Source: Segatella oris | GTDB taxonomy: Bacteria > Bacteroidota > Bacteroidia > Bacteroidales > Bacteroidaceae | DNA length: 64,000 nucleotides | Reading direction: 5' to 3' | NCBI RefSeq assembly: GCF_900637655.1 | Contig: NZ_LR134384.1 | Location: 1,798,001 to 1,862,000, forward strand | In this document: piece after piece, positions 38,045-47,022 of the stretch | Numbering within the stretch: position 1 is the first letter of the stretch | Layout: every line of letters begins with the position of its first letter | Translations under genes and position numbers: made by a program | The notes under the pieces: model-generated | What the model was told of the DNA's origin: nothing | Database searches by the model: none | Seen by the model: the letters and a program-made list of their open reading frames with translations, nothing else

Positions 38045-39367
38045 ATGAAAGTAATGAAATTTGGGGGCACTTCCGTTGGTTCGCCAAAAAGGATAAAGGA
38101 AGTATCTTCTCTCATAACAGAAACTGGTGAGCCAACATTTATTGTTCTCTCGGCCATGAGCGGCACAACAAACTCTCTTGTCGAAATATCTAACTATCTC
38201 TACAAGAAAAATCCTGACGGTGCAAACGAGATAATCAACTGCCTTGAAAATAAATACATGCTTCATGTTGAGGAACTTTATACTACTGAAGTCTACAAGC
38301 AGAAGACACGTGAATTCCTACATGATGAATTTGATTATCTGCGCTCGTTCACCAAAAATCTCTTTACGAGTTTTGAAGAGAAAAGCATTGTCGCTCAGGG
38401 AGAAATCATGAGTACAAACATGGTGGTAAACTACCTGCAAGAGAATGGTGTCAAAGCCGTATTGCTCAATGCTCTCGACTTTATGCGAACTGACAAGAAT
38501 GGAGAACCAGACCTACAGACCATCAAGGAAAAGCTATCTGAAATCATGAAAGCCAATGAAGGATATCAAATCTATCTTACTCAGGGTTTCATCTGCCGTA
38601 ATGCCTATGGTGAGATTGACAATCTGCTGCGTGGAGGAAGTGACTATACTGCCTCTTTGGTTGGTGCTGCGCTTCCTGCAGAGGAAATTCAGATATGGAC
38701 GGATATTGACGGCATGCACAACAACGACCCGAGGGTTGTTGAAGATACGGAGGCACTCCACCAATTAAACTTTGACGAAGCTGCAGAACTTGCCTATTTT
38801 GGTGCTAAAATCCTCCACCCTACTTGCGTCCTGCCTGCAAAGTATGCCAATATCCCCGTGAGATTAAAGAACACCATGGATCCTAAAGCCGAAGGAACAC
38901 TTATCAATAACGTTGTTGTCAAAGGAAAATTCAAGGCCGTAGCTGCTAAAGATAATATTACTGCAGTGAAGATAAAGAGTAGCCGAATGTTATTGGCAAC
39001 AGGTTTCCTTCGAAAAATATTTGAGATTTTCGAAAGCTATCAGACCCCTATTGATATGATTACCACCAGTGAAGTTGGCGTATCTATGAGCATAGACAAC
39101 AATACGCATTTGGACGAAATCGTTAATGAACTAAAGAAGTACGGTACGGTGACTGTCGACACAGACATGTGCATTATCTGTGTTGTAGGCGATCTCGATT
39201 GGAACAATCTTGGCTTCGAAAGCCAAGCTCTTGATGCTATGAAGAATATCCCCGTGCGCATGATTTCATATGGCGGAAGCAATCATAACATCTCATTCCT
39301 GATTAGAGAAGCAGACAAAAAGCAAGCTCTTCAAAGCTTAAGTGCAATCCTCTTTGCCAACAAATAG
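38045..39367 (+). CDS. lysC: Aspartate kinase
   Basis: A 440-residue monofunctional aspartokinase, first step of the lysine/threonine/methionine pathway. The kinase domain begins MKVMKFGGTSVGSP, with GGSDYTASLVGAAL and the WTDIDGMHNNDPR segment; two ACT regulatory domains form the C-terminal third (ITAVKIKSSRM, MCIICVVGDL). It is followed by lysA after 8 nt, the usual Bacteroidetes pairing for diaminopimelate/lysine supply. No lysine riboswitch is visible in the 38-nt leader. Confidence 0.95.
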   Translation: MKVMKFGGTSVGSPKRIKEVSSLITETGEPTFIVLSAMSGTTNSLVEISNYLYKKNPDGANEIINCLENKYMLHVEELYTTEVYKQKTREFLHDEFDYLRSFTKNLFTSFEEKSIVAQGEIMSTNMVVNYLQENGVKAVLLNALDFMRTDKNGEPDLQTIKEKLSEIMKANEGYQIYLTQGFICRNAYGEIDNLLRGGSDYTASLVGAALPAEEIQIWTDIDGMHNNDPRVVEDTEALHQLNFDEAAELAYFGAKILHPTCVLPAKYANIPVRLKNTMDPKAEGTLINNVVVKGKFKAVAAKDNITAVKIKSSRMLLATGFLRKIFEIFESYQTPIDMITTSEVGVSMSIDNNTHLDEIVNELKKYGTVTVDTDMCIICVVGDLDWNNLGFESQALDAMKNIPVRMISYGGSNHNISFLIREADKKQALQSLSAILFANK

Positions 39368-39375
39368 AAGCATTC

Positions 39376-40536
39376 ATGACGAAAGGAATTTTCAATATTG
39401 AGAAGTTTCAGAGGTTATCAACGCCTTTCTACTACTACGATACGGAGTTACTGCGAAGAACTTTGACAGAGATCAAGACCGAAGCCAACAAACACAGCAA
39501 CTACATCGTACACTATGCTATCAAGGCAAATGCCAACACCAAGCTTCTCAAAATCATTCATGAGGCTGGTCTTGGGGCCGACTGTGTCAGCGGAGGCGAA
39601 ATTAAAGCTGCACTTGAGGCTGGCTTCCCTGCCTCTGAAATTGTCTATGCCGGCGTGGGCAAAAGCGATTGGGAAATCAATCTTGGACTCGATAATGAAA
39701 TATTCTGCTTCAATGTAGAAAGTATTCCCGAACTGGAAGTCATCAATGAACTGGCTGGAACCAAAGGGAAGATGGCTAATGTAGCTTTCAGAATAAACCC
39801 TGATGTAGGAGCACACACTCATTCAAACATTACGACAGGCTTGGCCGAAAACAAATTTGGCATTGCCATGCGTGATATGGAGAGCATCATCAATCGTGCT
39901 TTACATATGAAACATGTAAAATTCATAGGTCTACACTTCCATATCGGAAGTCAAATTCTTGACATGTCCGATTTCGTTGCACTTTGCAGACGCATCAATG
40001 ATTTACAAAACCAATTGGAAAAACATGGTATATCCGTCAGACACATTAATGTCGGGGGTGGATTAGGCATTGACTATGAACACCCAGACAAATCAGCTAT
40101 CCCCGATTTCAAAGCCTATTTCGACACTTATGCCAAATACTTGAAACTTCGGCATGGACAACAGCTACATTTCGAATTGGGACGTGCAGTCGTTGGACAA
40201 TGTGGAAGTCTCATTACCCGAACACTCTATGTGAAACAGGGAGATACTAAGCAATTTGCTATCGTTGATGCTGGTATGACAGAGCTTATACGACCTGCTC
40301 TCTATCAGGCTGTTCATAAGATAGAAAATATCAGTAGTAATAGGCCCACCGAGATTTATGACGTTGTGGGGCCCATATGTGAGACCAGTGATGTCTTTGC
40401 CAAGGATGTTCTATTGAACAAAACATACCGCGGGGATCTACTTGCCATCCGAAGTGCTGGCGCTTATGGTGAGATTATGGCCAGCCAATACAACTGCCGA
40501 AAACTTCCCAAAGGATATACTACAGAGGATTTATAA
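39376..40536 (+). CDS. lysA: Diaminopimelate decarboxylase
   Basis: A 386-residue fold-III PLP enzyme converting meso-diaminopimelate to lysine. PLP-binding Lys50 lies in HYAIKANAN. The glycine-rich phosphate site INVGGGLGIDY and the GPICETSDVF segment with the catalytic Cys of the partner subunit are present, as is AIVDAGMTELIRPALY. It lies 8 nt after lysC and 29 nt before a glycosyltransferase gene. Confidence 0.95.
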   Translation: MTKGIFNIEKFQRLSTPFYYYDTELLRRTLTEIKTEANKHSNYIVHYAIKANANTKLLKIIHEAGLGADCVSGGEIKAALEAGFPASEIVYAGVGKSDWEINLGLDNEIFCFNVESIPELEVINELAGTKGKMANVAFRINPDVGAHTHSNITTGLAENKFGIAMRDMESIINRALHMKHVKFIGLHFHIGSQILDMSDFVALCRRINDLQNQLEKHGISVRHINVGGGLGIDYEHPDKSAIPDFKAYFDTYAKYLKLRHGQQLHFELGRAVVGQCGSLITRTLYVKQGDTKQFAIVDAGMTELIRPALYQAVHKIENISSNRPTEIYDVVGPICETSDVFAKDVLLNKTYRGDLLAIRSAGAYGEIMASQYNCRKLPKGYTTEDL

Positions 40537-40565
40537 TTCCTCTGACGTGATACGAGAATAAATTT

Positions 40566-41708
40566 ATGATAATAGATCAACTTACATTAATTTTAGGATT
40601 TTCCATTATCTTGCTGGCAATCATCGCATTGCTGACCAGTCCTTTTCTGTGCAAAATCAAGTCACAGAACAGAGAAAATATAGAAACAGAACTTCCTCCC
40701 ATCAGCATCATCATCCCCACACACGACAATTTCTCAGAGCTACAACGCAATCTACCAATATTCTTACGTCAGCAATATGCAGGTAGCTATCAAGTGATAG
40801 TTGTGGCAGACAAAGGTGATCACGAGACAGAAAACCTCATGAAACGGCTGATGAGTGAGTATAATAATCTATATGCTACCTATCTGCCCGATTCTTCACG
40901 CTATATGAGCCGTATAAAATTAGCTATTACGCTTGGTGTAAAAGCCGCCAAGACTGATTGGATATCCATTACTGATCCAACCTGTAGGCCTGCCGATGAA
41001 TCTTGGTTGACTTCATGGGGACAAAACATGACAGCCGACACAGACTTTGTCATGGGCTACGTGGCTCTCGACAATAAGACTCCCGCCACCTGGCGCTTTG
41101 AACATGCACTTAAAGCCAACAAATGTTTACGTGCCGGCCAGCGTGGAAAAACATGGGCAACCAACTGCCAGAATATCGCATTCCGAAAGAGTCACTTTAT
41201 GAAAGGAGAAGGCTTCCGTGGCAATCTACAATTGATCCGCGGCGAATACGATTTCCTTGCCAACAAATATGGGCGAAACAATGCCACACGCATTGATATT
41301 CGTAGAAGTTCATGGCTGTATGAAGAAGATCCAAGCAAAAAGACATGGTACAATCGTAAAATCTATTTTCGCGCTTCCAAGCCATTACTCAAAGGCTATA
41401 TGGGAAATCGCCTTTGTACCCTCTTTGAAAATATGACACTACATCTCAGTTTCCTTGCTTCTCTTACATGTGGCGTTTTTGCTGGCATTATGCAGAACTG
41501 GATATTGCTCGGATGCGCATTCTTTTCTCTATTACTCCTTATTACCGGACGCACAATCCTTGCCTCCAAAGCCATTTCTCACCTTGACGAAAACATCAGG
41601 AAAGGAAGCATGTTCTTCCTTGAGATGCTATTGGCATGGCGAAACCTCAGATATAAGTTCTGCTATATACACGCTGACAAAAGTGATTTCACAAGTCATA
41701 AATTATAG
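40566..41708 (+). CDS. Membrane glycosyltransferase, GT2 family
   Basis: A 380-residue protein with one N-terminal membrane segment (residues 7-27), a GT-A domain (PPISIIIPTHDNFSELQRNL, then VVADKGDHETE and a late ITDPTCRPADESW acidic motif), and two or more membrane segments near residues 295-335. It probably transfers a sugar at the inner membrane face for a surface glycan; donor and acceptor are unknown. It is 8 nt before the next gene, so the two may act together. Its placement after lysA looks like simple operon packing. Confidence 0.8.
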   Translation: MIIDQLTLILGFSIILLAIIALLTSPFLCKIKSQNRENIETELPPISIIIPTHDNFSELQRNLPIFLRQQYAGSYQVIVVADKGDHETENLMKRLMSEYNNLYATYLPDSSRYMSRIKLAITLGVKAAKTDWISITDPTCRPADESWLTSWGQNMTADTDFVMGYVALDNKTPATWRFEHALKANKCLRAGQRGKTWATNCQNIAFRKSHFMKGEGFRGNLQLIRGEYDFLANKYGRNNATRIDIRRSSWLYEEDPSKKTWYNRKIYFRASKPLLKGYMGNRLCTLFENMTLHLSFLASLTCGVFAGIMQNWILLGCAFFSLLLLITGRTILASKAISHLDENIRKGSMFFLEMLLAWRNLRYKFCYIHADKSDFTSHKL

Positions 41709-41716
41709 ACAACAAC

Positions 41717-42496
41717 ATGCGCATCAGATTTTTTCATCCCCCGCTTGAAGCAAATAGACAACAGGCTGCATTCATAGAAGTATTGCAAAAGGCATGGGAA
41801 GCCAATCAAACAACGTTGGCGGATGACCAAAAATATGATCTTCTGCACGTCTTGGGAAGGCCTTCACATGAGGTTGTAGAAAAAATCCGTTGTGCAAAGA
41901 AGAAACGCATTCCCATTTTATATTCTCCATTGTCTGAGATTGCACCATGGAGTGAGAAACCTATTAATCACTCACTTGCCAAGCAACTGTTCATACACAC
42001 CACAGGCAAAGCTGAATACGACTATATCAAGAAAAGATATTCCGATGCCAATGTCATCCTGATGAAGAATCCGGCTGTTACTGTTGATACCACACAGACG
42101 CTCTTCAATAGTGAATTGCAACAGTTATACCAGCAAATCCTGAAACAACATGATGAACAGGTTAAAGCTGATATCGATACCAGTATCACTAAACTGAAAA
42201 CTCCTATCGACGATGAAATCATGCATGCTGTGCTCAAAGGTTTTCTCTATCTGCATTATAAATACGGTCGCCGTCAAATTCTCCAACAAGATATAGATGC
42301 TCAAAGTCAACTGATGCTCACCGCTGATTATGACGAAGATAAATTAGGGACTATTCTCAAAGAACTTAAGCTTTATAGATTTGTCTCCGGTTTAGAGACT
42401 GTCATGGAAAAAAAATCACAACTCACGGAGGGCTTCATGCCCATCCCTGCCACAAATGGTCGTTTAACTAAACATATTAACTCAGCAACATTATGA
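41717..42496 (+). CDS. Unknown protein between glycosyltransferase and fbp
   Basis: A 259-residue soluble protein I cannot assign. The first 130 residues (MRIRFFHPPLEANRQQAAFI, LLHVLGRPSHEVVEKIRCAK, IPILYSPLSEIAPWS) have the alternating strand-helix pattern seen in glycosyltransferase-B N-domains, but no GT motif is visible. The rest is helical and charged. Its stop overlaps the fbp start (ATGA), so translation is coupled to fbp, and it follows the GT2 gene by 8 nt. A role with the glycosyltransferase is plausible but unproven. Confidence 0.65.
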   Translation: MRIRFFHPPLEANRQQAAFIEVLQKAWEANQTTLADDQKYDLLHVLGRPSHEVVEKIRCAKKKRIPILYSPLSEIAPWSEKPINHSLAKQLFIHTTGKAEYDYIKKRYSDANVILMKNPAVTVDTTQTLFNSELQQLYQQILKQHDEQVKADIDTSITKLKTPIDDEIMHAVLKGFLYLHYKYGRRQILQQDIDAQSQLMLTADYDEDKLGTILKELKLYRFVSGLETVMEKKSQLTEGFMPIPATNGRLTKHINSATL

Positions 42497-44484
42497 AGAA
42501 ATACAACATTGAAAAAGATATGCGTTATCTGCAATTGTTGGCCAATTCTTTTCCAACAATAGCTAATGCAAGTACAGAAATCATCAACCTGCAGGCCATT
42601 CTCAACCTACCCAAGGGCACTGAACATTTTTTGGCCGACATACATGGTGAATATGAAGCTTTTCAACATGTATTGAAAAATGCATCTGGAAATATCAAAC
42701 GAAAAGTGAACGAACTCTTCGGAAACACTCTTCGCGAACAAGAAAAACGGGAACTCTGCTCACTGATTTACTATCCAGAACAGAAACTCGAATTAGTCAA
42801 AGTCACAGAAGAGGATATCAACGACTGGTATCACATCACGCTTCATCAACTCGTAGCAGTCTGCCGGACTGTTTCCAGCAAATACACACGCTCAAAAGTA
42901 AGGAAGTCTCTACCTGCCGACTTTTCTTATATCATACAGGAATTGCTGCATGAACACACCGAGAACAATTCAAACAAGACTGCTTATGTCAACGTGATAG
43001 TTGATACCATCATTTCGACTGGGCGTGCAGATGACTTCATCATTGCCATATGTAACGTTATCCAAAGATTAGCTATCGACCAACTGCACATTCTGGGCGA
43101 TATTTATGACCGTGGCCCGGGTGCACATATCATCATGGACACCATGGCTGGCTACCATAGTTGGGACATACAATGGGGTAATCACGATATTCTCTGGATG
43201 GGGGCTTGCGCAGGGAATGATGCCTGTATCTGTAATGTCATCCGTCTGAGCCTGCGCTATGCCAATCTCACAACCCTTGAAGAAGGATATGGCATCAATC
43301 TCGTCCCATTAGCCACATTCGCCATGGAAGTCTACAAGGACGATCCCTGTGAGGAGTTCATGCCGCGTCTCAGTGGCGGAGCAAAGCAGGTGGATGAGAA
43401 AACACTCCGCCTGACAGCCCAGATGCATAAGGCTATTGCCGTCATACAATTCAAGGAAGAAGCTCAACTCTTTGAAGCCCATCCCGAGTGGAAAATGCAA
43501 GACCGTGAACTTTTCAAGATGATAAACTACGAAAAAGGTACGATATTGCTTGACGGGAAGGAGTATCCTCTGACGAGCTGTAACTTCCCGACGATTGATC
43601 CCAAGCATCCCTGCGCACTCACATTCGAAGAAAAAACCTTGATGGGAAAACTGCATCATTCCTTCCGTGTCAGTGAGAAACTCCACAAACATATCCGTCT
43701 CATGTTACAACATGGATGCATGTATGCCATTCGCAATGACAACCTGCTGTTCCACGCCTCAATTCCTCTTAACGATGATGGAACACTGAAAGAAGTTGAA
43801 ATTGAACCTGGAAGAAAATATAAAGGGCGTGAACTCATGCAACAGACAGGCATGCTCATACGCGCGGCTTTCCAAGACGACAGTACATTGGAAGAAAAAA
43901 AATATGCCATTGACTACTTCATTTACCTTTGGTGTGGCCCAAACAGTCCCCTTTTCGACAAGGATAAAATGGCTACCTTTGAACGCTATTTCATTGCCGA
44001 CAAATCTACCCACAAAGAAGAAAAAGGGAACTATTTCCTATTGCGTGACAATGAAAAGATTGTAGACTATATCCTTGATGCTTTCGGTGTGAAGGGAGCC
44101 AACCGACATATCATCAACGGACATGTGCCCGTGCATGTGGCCAATGGTGAGAACCCCATTAAGGCTTCGGGGAAACTGATGGTCATCGATGGCGGTTTTT
44201 CCCAAGCCTACCACAAAGAAACGGGCATCGCCGGGTACACATTGGTTTATCACAGCCGCGGTTTCCAACTTGTACAGCACGAACCTTTCACGAGTGCAGC
44301 CGATGCCGTTCAGCGTGGAACAGATATCAAGTCTACGACCCAGATTGTTGAGATGAGCAGTCACAGAATGCTTGTTGCCGATACCGACAAGGGCATAGAA
44401 CTCAAGAAACAGATTGAAGATCTTGAAGAACTTCTCTATGCCTACCGCCATGGTATCATCGGAGAAAAAGAAAGCAAGAAGTAA
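42493..44484 (+). CDS. fbp: Fructose-1,6-bisphosphatase, class III
   Basis: A 663-residue class III FBPase of the type found in Firmicutes and Bacteroidetes, the committed step of gluconeogenesis. The metallophosphatase motifs are visible: LADIHGEYEAF, ILGDIYDRGPG, WGNHDILWMG, and later NGHVPVH and the GGFSQAYHKETGIAGYT segment. It is unrelated to class I (Fbp of E. coli). The gene overlaps the upstream unknown gene by 4 nt and ends the purU-to-fbp run. Confidence 0.95.
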   Translation: MKKYNIEKDMRYLQLLANSFPTIANASTEIINLQAILNLPKGTEHFLADIHGEYEAFQHVLKNASGNIKRKVNELFGNTLREQEKRELCSLIYYPEQKLELVKVTEEDINDWYHITLHQLVAVCRTVSSKYTRSKVRKSLPADFSYIIQELLHEHTENNSNKTAYVNVIVDTIISTGRADDFIIAICNVIQRLAIDQLHILGDIYDRGPGAHIIMDTMAGYHSWDIQWGNHDILWMGACAGNDACICNVIRLSLRYANLTTLEEGYGINLVPLATFAMEVYKDDPCEEFMPRLSGGAKQVDEKTLRLTAQMHKAIAVIQFKEEAQLFEAHPEWKMQDRELFKMINYEKGTILLDGKEYPLTSCNFPTIDPKHPCALTFEEKTLMGKLHHSFRVSEKLHKHIRLMLQHGCMYAIRNDNLLFHASIPLNDDGTLKEVEIEPGRKYKGRELMQQTGMLIRAAFQDDSTLEEKKYAIDYFIYLWCGPNSPLFDKDKMATFERYFIADKSTHKEEKGNYFLLRDNEKIVDYILDAFGVKGANRHIINGHVPVHVANGENPIKASGKLMVIDGGFSQAYHKETGIAGYTLVYHSRGFQLVQHEPFTSAADAVQRGTDIKSTTQIVEMSSHRMLVADTDKGIELKKQIEDLEELLYAYRHGIIGEKESKK

Positions 44485-44511
44485 AATCTTTGTATATCCA
44501 CAAAACAATCC

Positions 44512-44544
44512 TTCAGCTATCTCACTTTTATAGAGGTAGCTGAA
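44512..44544 (+). terminator. Possible 3' hairpin after fbp
   Basis: TTCAGCTATCTC (44512-44523) pairs with GAGGTAGCTGAA (44533-44544) including one G-T pair. Only TAATTAAT follows, so termination strength is doubtful. Confidence 0.4.
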
Positions 44545-44625
44545 TAATTAATACGTGAGTTCGGCGTATCTCCTGTCTGCAAAAGCTTTCCGAAGATCCT
44601 ATCCGCGAAAGGTTTCATATTTTAT

Positions 44626-45192
44626 TTACCCTTTATGCTTAGACTTTGAAGAGTGCTTCTTATGGTCGAGCCACACAATCAACACGATAAGTCCACAGCA
44701 AGCCACGAAATCAAGCATCCAGCTCCAATTGATTGACAGTGCAGCCTCTTGGATAAGTGCTACTAACTCCGAAAAACTACCGCCCCGCTGGAGGAAAGAA
44801 AAGAACATCAGCCCGAATAATGCCAGAAAACTATTAAAGAAAACAGACACCATCATCTTTAATTTCCACTTAAAGGAAGCTTTCTCACCTCCTTCCTTAA
44901 AGTAGCCTTTTCCTATAAGGAAGATAGAATAACAGGCAGGGACAAGAATCAAGATGATTCCGCCAGGAATACGTCCAATATACCAGTTGAGTAAAAGTGT
45001 TTTTAGGGATAAATAATGTTCCGAAGCCACATAAAGCAAGAGTAATATCCCATAGGCAAACATCATTCCCAGCGAATATTTCCCAACTCCACTCTTTATC
45101 TTGTCTAAACAAAACTCTTTGAAGCCCAGTAATATCCCCACCCAAACGAGCAACAGCAGCCCACCAAGCAAAAAAGCAATCGTACGATTCAT
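44626..45192 (-). CDS. Unknown membrane protein with about five TM segments
   Basis: A 188-residue hydrophobic protein (segments near residues 5-24, 41-60, 75-95, 110-130 and 155-175) with a basic C-terminus (DHKKHSSKSKHKG). I recognise no named family. It is convergent with fbp and is followed on its own 5' side by a 400-bp gene-free stretch. No clear promoter box was found. Confidence 0.65.
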   Translation of the reverse strand: MNRTIAFLLGGLLLLVWVGILLGFKEFCLDKIKSGVGKYSLGMMFAYGILLLLYVASEHYLSLKTLLLNWYIGRIPGGIILILVPACYSIFLIGKGYFKEGGEKASFKWKLKMMVSVFFNSFLALFGLMFFSFLQRGGSFSELVALIQEAALSINWSWMLDFVACCGLIVLIVWLDHKKHSSKSKHKG

Positions 45193-45594
45193 ACTTTCTA
45201 TTTGCGATTAAAAAGATACGTTTTCACTAAAACAAGTCCCTCTATCTGAAAGGAAACTCATATGTAAAGTTATGAAAAAGATTTCACCCCTACAACTTTT
45301 CCAGCTACTTTCATATACCGACTCACGTAATTAATAAATAATTCTCGTTCAAAAAATATCAGCTAAGACCGCCCCCTGTTTAGGATAAGATAAAATAAGG
45401 TACCATGACATGGCATTGTAATTTGTATTGAATCACCTCACAATTTAAGTCATTTCACCGTGTGATTTGAGTCAAAAAGCAGTGTAATCTCTATCAAATT
45501 ACCATGCAAACTGATATGGATTACACTAATTGGGAATACATCTTTGCTCGTAATAGTTCCCATTGCGTATCCCAAACTTGGGAAAGATTGGGAG
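45193..45594. repeat. Gene-free region with a 22-bp repeat array and a lone dyad
   Basis: Four full 22-bp degenerate units lie at 45432-45453, 45454-45475, 45476-45497 and 45498-45519, then ATTACAC. They share the GTGTGATTTGAGTCAA / GTGTAATCTCTATCAA pattern with the arrays in the interspersed elements. At 45570-45583 a single TCCCAAACTTGGGA dyad followed by AAG resembles block 1 of the 41-bp array at 19.5 kb. It sits 12 bp past the stop of the lytic transglycosylase gene. Confidence 0.6.
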
Positions 45595-46815
45595 TTAAAT
45601 CTTAAAACGGTTACGATGCTTGGCGCGCGACGGCGCCATATTATCAAGACTTCCACCGAAGCCTTTGAAACTATCCCCCGTAAATCCCCCTCCTGTAGAA
45701 TGTGCAAAGCCACGGTATTGCGCCCACCTGTCCACGATACGGCTGACATAATCTACTGTTTCATGACCACGCATATAACCATACTTCACCACTGGATCAT
45801 TATAATAAGGCGGAGTGCTCAGCCGCAAGACAAACTCCCGAACATCACTCCAAGAATAAGGATTGCGCCCATATTTACGTGCCAAAGCCATGGCATCTCG
45901 AATATGGAAGTAGCCTCCATTGTAACTGGCCAATACATAATAGCTCCGTTCTATCGGATTAGAAACATCAGAAAAGTGTTTAGACAATTCATAAATATAC
46001 TTGGCAGCTGCAGCTATATTCCGTTCGGGATCATATATTTCTGTACGCGACAACCCCAGATGGTCTGCTGTCCGTGGCATAATCTGCATCAGTCCACAGG
46101 CTCCTGCCCATGAATGTGCCTGTGGGTCAAACGTTGACTCCTGATAACATTGAGCCGCCATTAGGCGCCAATCCCAGCCTGCCATGGGTGCATACTGCCT
46201 GAAATAAGGATCCCAACGGGAGATGATGCCTTCTGATCTATTCAACATCGGCGAATAAACATGACGTGTCACGCTACGCGTAGAAAGCAAGAAATTTTCT
46301 TCTTTCTTCAGAGCGGCTATCATCTGCGGACGAAACCAATGGTTCAGTGAGTCTGCTAATTCCGTGTTATCCAATTGCACAGCCCATTGTGCATGCAAAG
46401 AATCTATCTTTACGCCGCAATACTCTACATTCTTATAGCGTCGCGGTAAAGGGAAAGCGATGAGGTCTCCATCGCCAGCCTGTAATCTTCTCACCATCTC
46501 CATGGTATCCTTGCAGACCTCTACTCGAAGCGAGACTCCCATTTTCTGGGCAAACTTTTCTGCCAAAAGATATTGAAGCCCCATGCCTCTACCATGATAA
46601 TCATAGTAGGTTTCGGGGCCAGACATGGTGAGCACTATAAGCTCTCCGTTACTCAGAATATCCGAAAGAGTGAAGTTTCCCTGCTTGGGCAGAGAGTCAC
46701 CCTCACCGATAACCTCGCCCCAAGGAGTCACTATCTTTTCTTTTCGTTCTTTACAGGAAGCCAACAACACAAGCATCAGCAATCCTCTAAGGCATAAAGC
46801 ATATAAATGGCGCAT
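45595..46815 (-). CDS. MltF-like membrane-bound lytic transglycosylase
   Basis: A 406-residue lipoprotein (lipobox LLASC, Cys21). Residues about 40-215 resemble a periplasmic solute-binding domain (LSNGELIVLTMSGPETYYDY), and the C-terminal part is an SLT lytic transglycosylase domain with the catalytic Glu226 in CYQESTFDP, then GLMQIMP and YVLASYNGG. This is the MltF architecture: it cleaves peptidoglycan glycan strands with 1,6-anhydro products. The start is the ATG at 46815; a TTG-type upstream extension would cross the promoter region (minus-strand TAATTTTG, 46873-46866). The Gly-rich C-terminal tail (STGGGFTGDSFKGFGG) is an extension beyond the domain. Confidence 0.88.
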   Translation of the reverse strand: MRHLYALCLRGLLMLVLLASCKERKEKIVTPWGEVIGEGDSLPKQGNFTLSDILSNGELIVLTMSGPETYYDYHGRGMGLQYLLAEKFAQKMGVSLRVEVCKDTMEMVRRLQAGDGDLIAFPLPRRYKNVEYCGVKIDSLHAQWAVQLDNTELADSLNHWFRPQMIAALKKEENFLLSTRSVTRHVYSPMLNRSEGIISRWDPYFRQYAPMAGWDWRLMAAQCYQESTFDPQAHSWAGACGLMQIMPRTADHLGLSRTEIYDPERNIAAAAKYIYELSKHFSDVSNPIERSYYVLASYNGGYFHIRDAMALARKYGRNPYSWSDVREFVLRLSTPPYYNDPVVKYGYMRGHETVDYVSRIVDRWAQYRGFAHSTGGGFTGDSFKGFGGSLDNMAPSRAKHRNRFKI

Positions 46816-46881
46816 AAGCGTTGATACGTTCTTAATAATACAGAAGGCATGACAGCCTATGGTCACAAAATTACAACATAA

Positions 46882-46913
46882 TTTGGAAATATCCATTAAA
46901 AAGCATATTTTTG
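46882..46913 (+). promoter_or_regulatory. Promoter of the hisC-like gene
   Basis: TTTG (46882-46885) and TATTTTTG (46906-46913) are 20 nt apart. The leader to the ATG at 47023 is about 100 nt and contains a small hairpin, TAATTCC/GGAATTA, near 46919-46944. Confidence 0.65.
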
Positions 46914-47022
46914 CACGGTAATTCCTGTTATAAAAGGAATTATCAATACTCACGTCAGGCTTTCAGCATCTATATGATGCGGCCTCTATTTCGTGACATC
47001 AACACATTAAAAACAGCGAATC

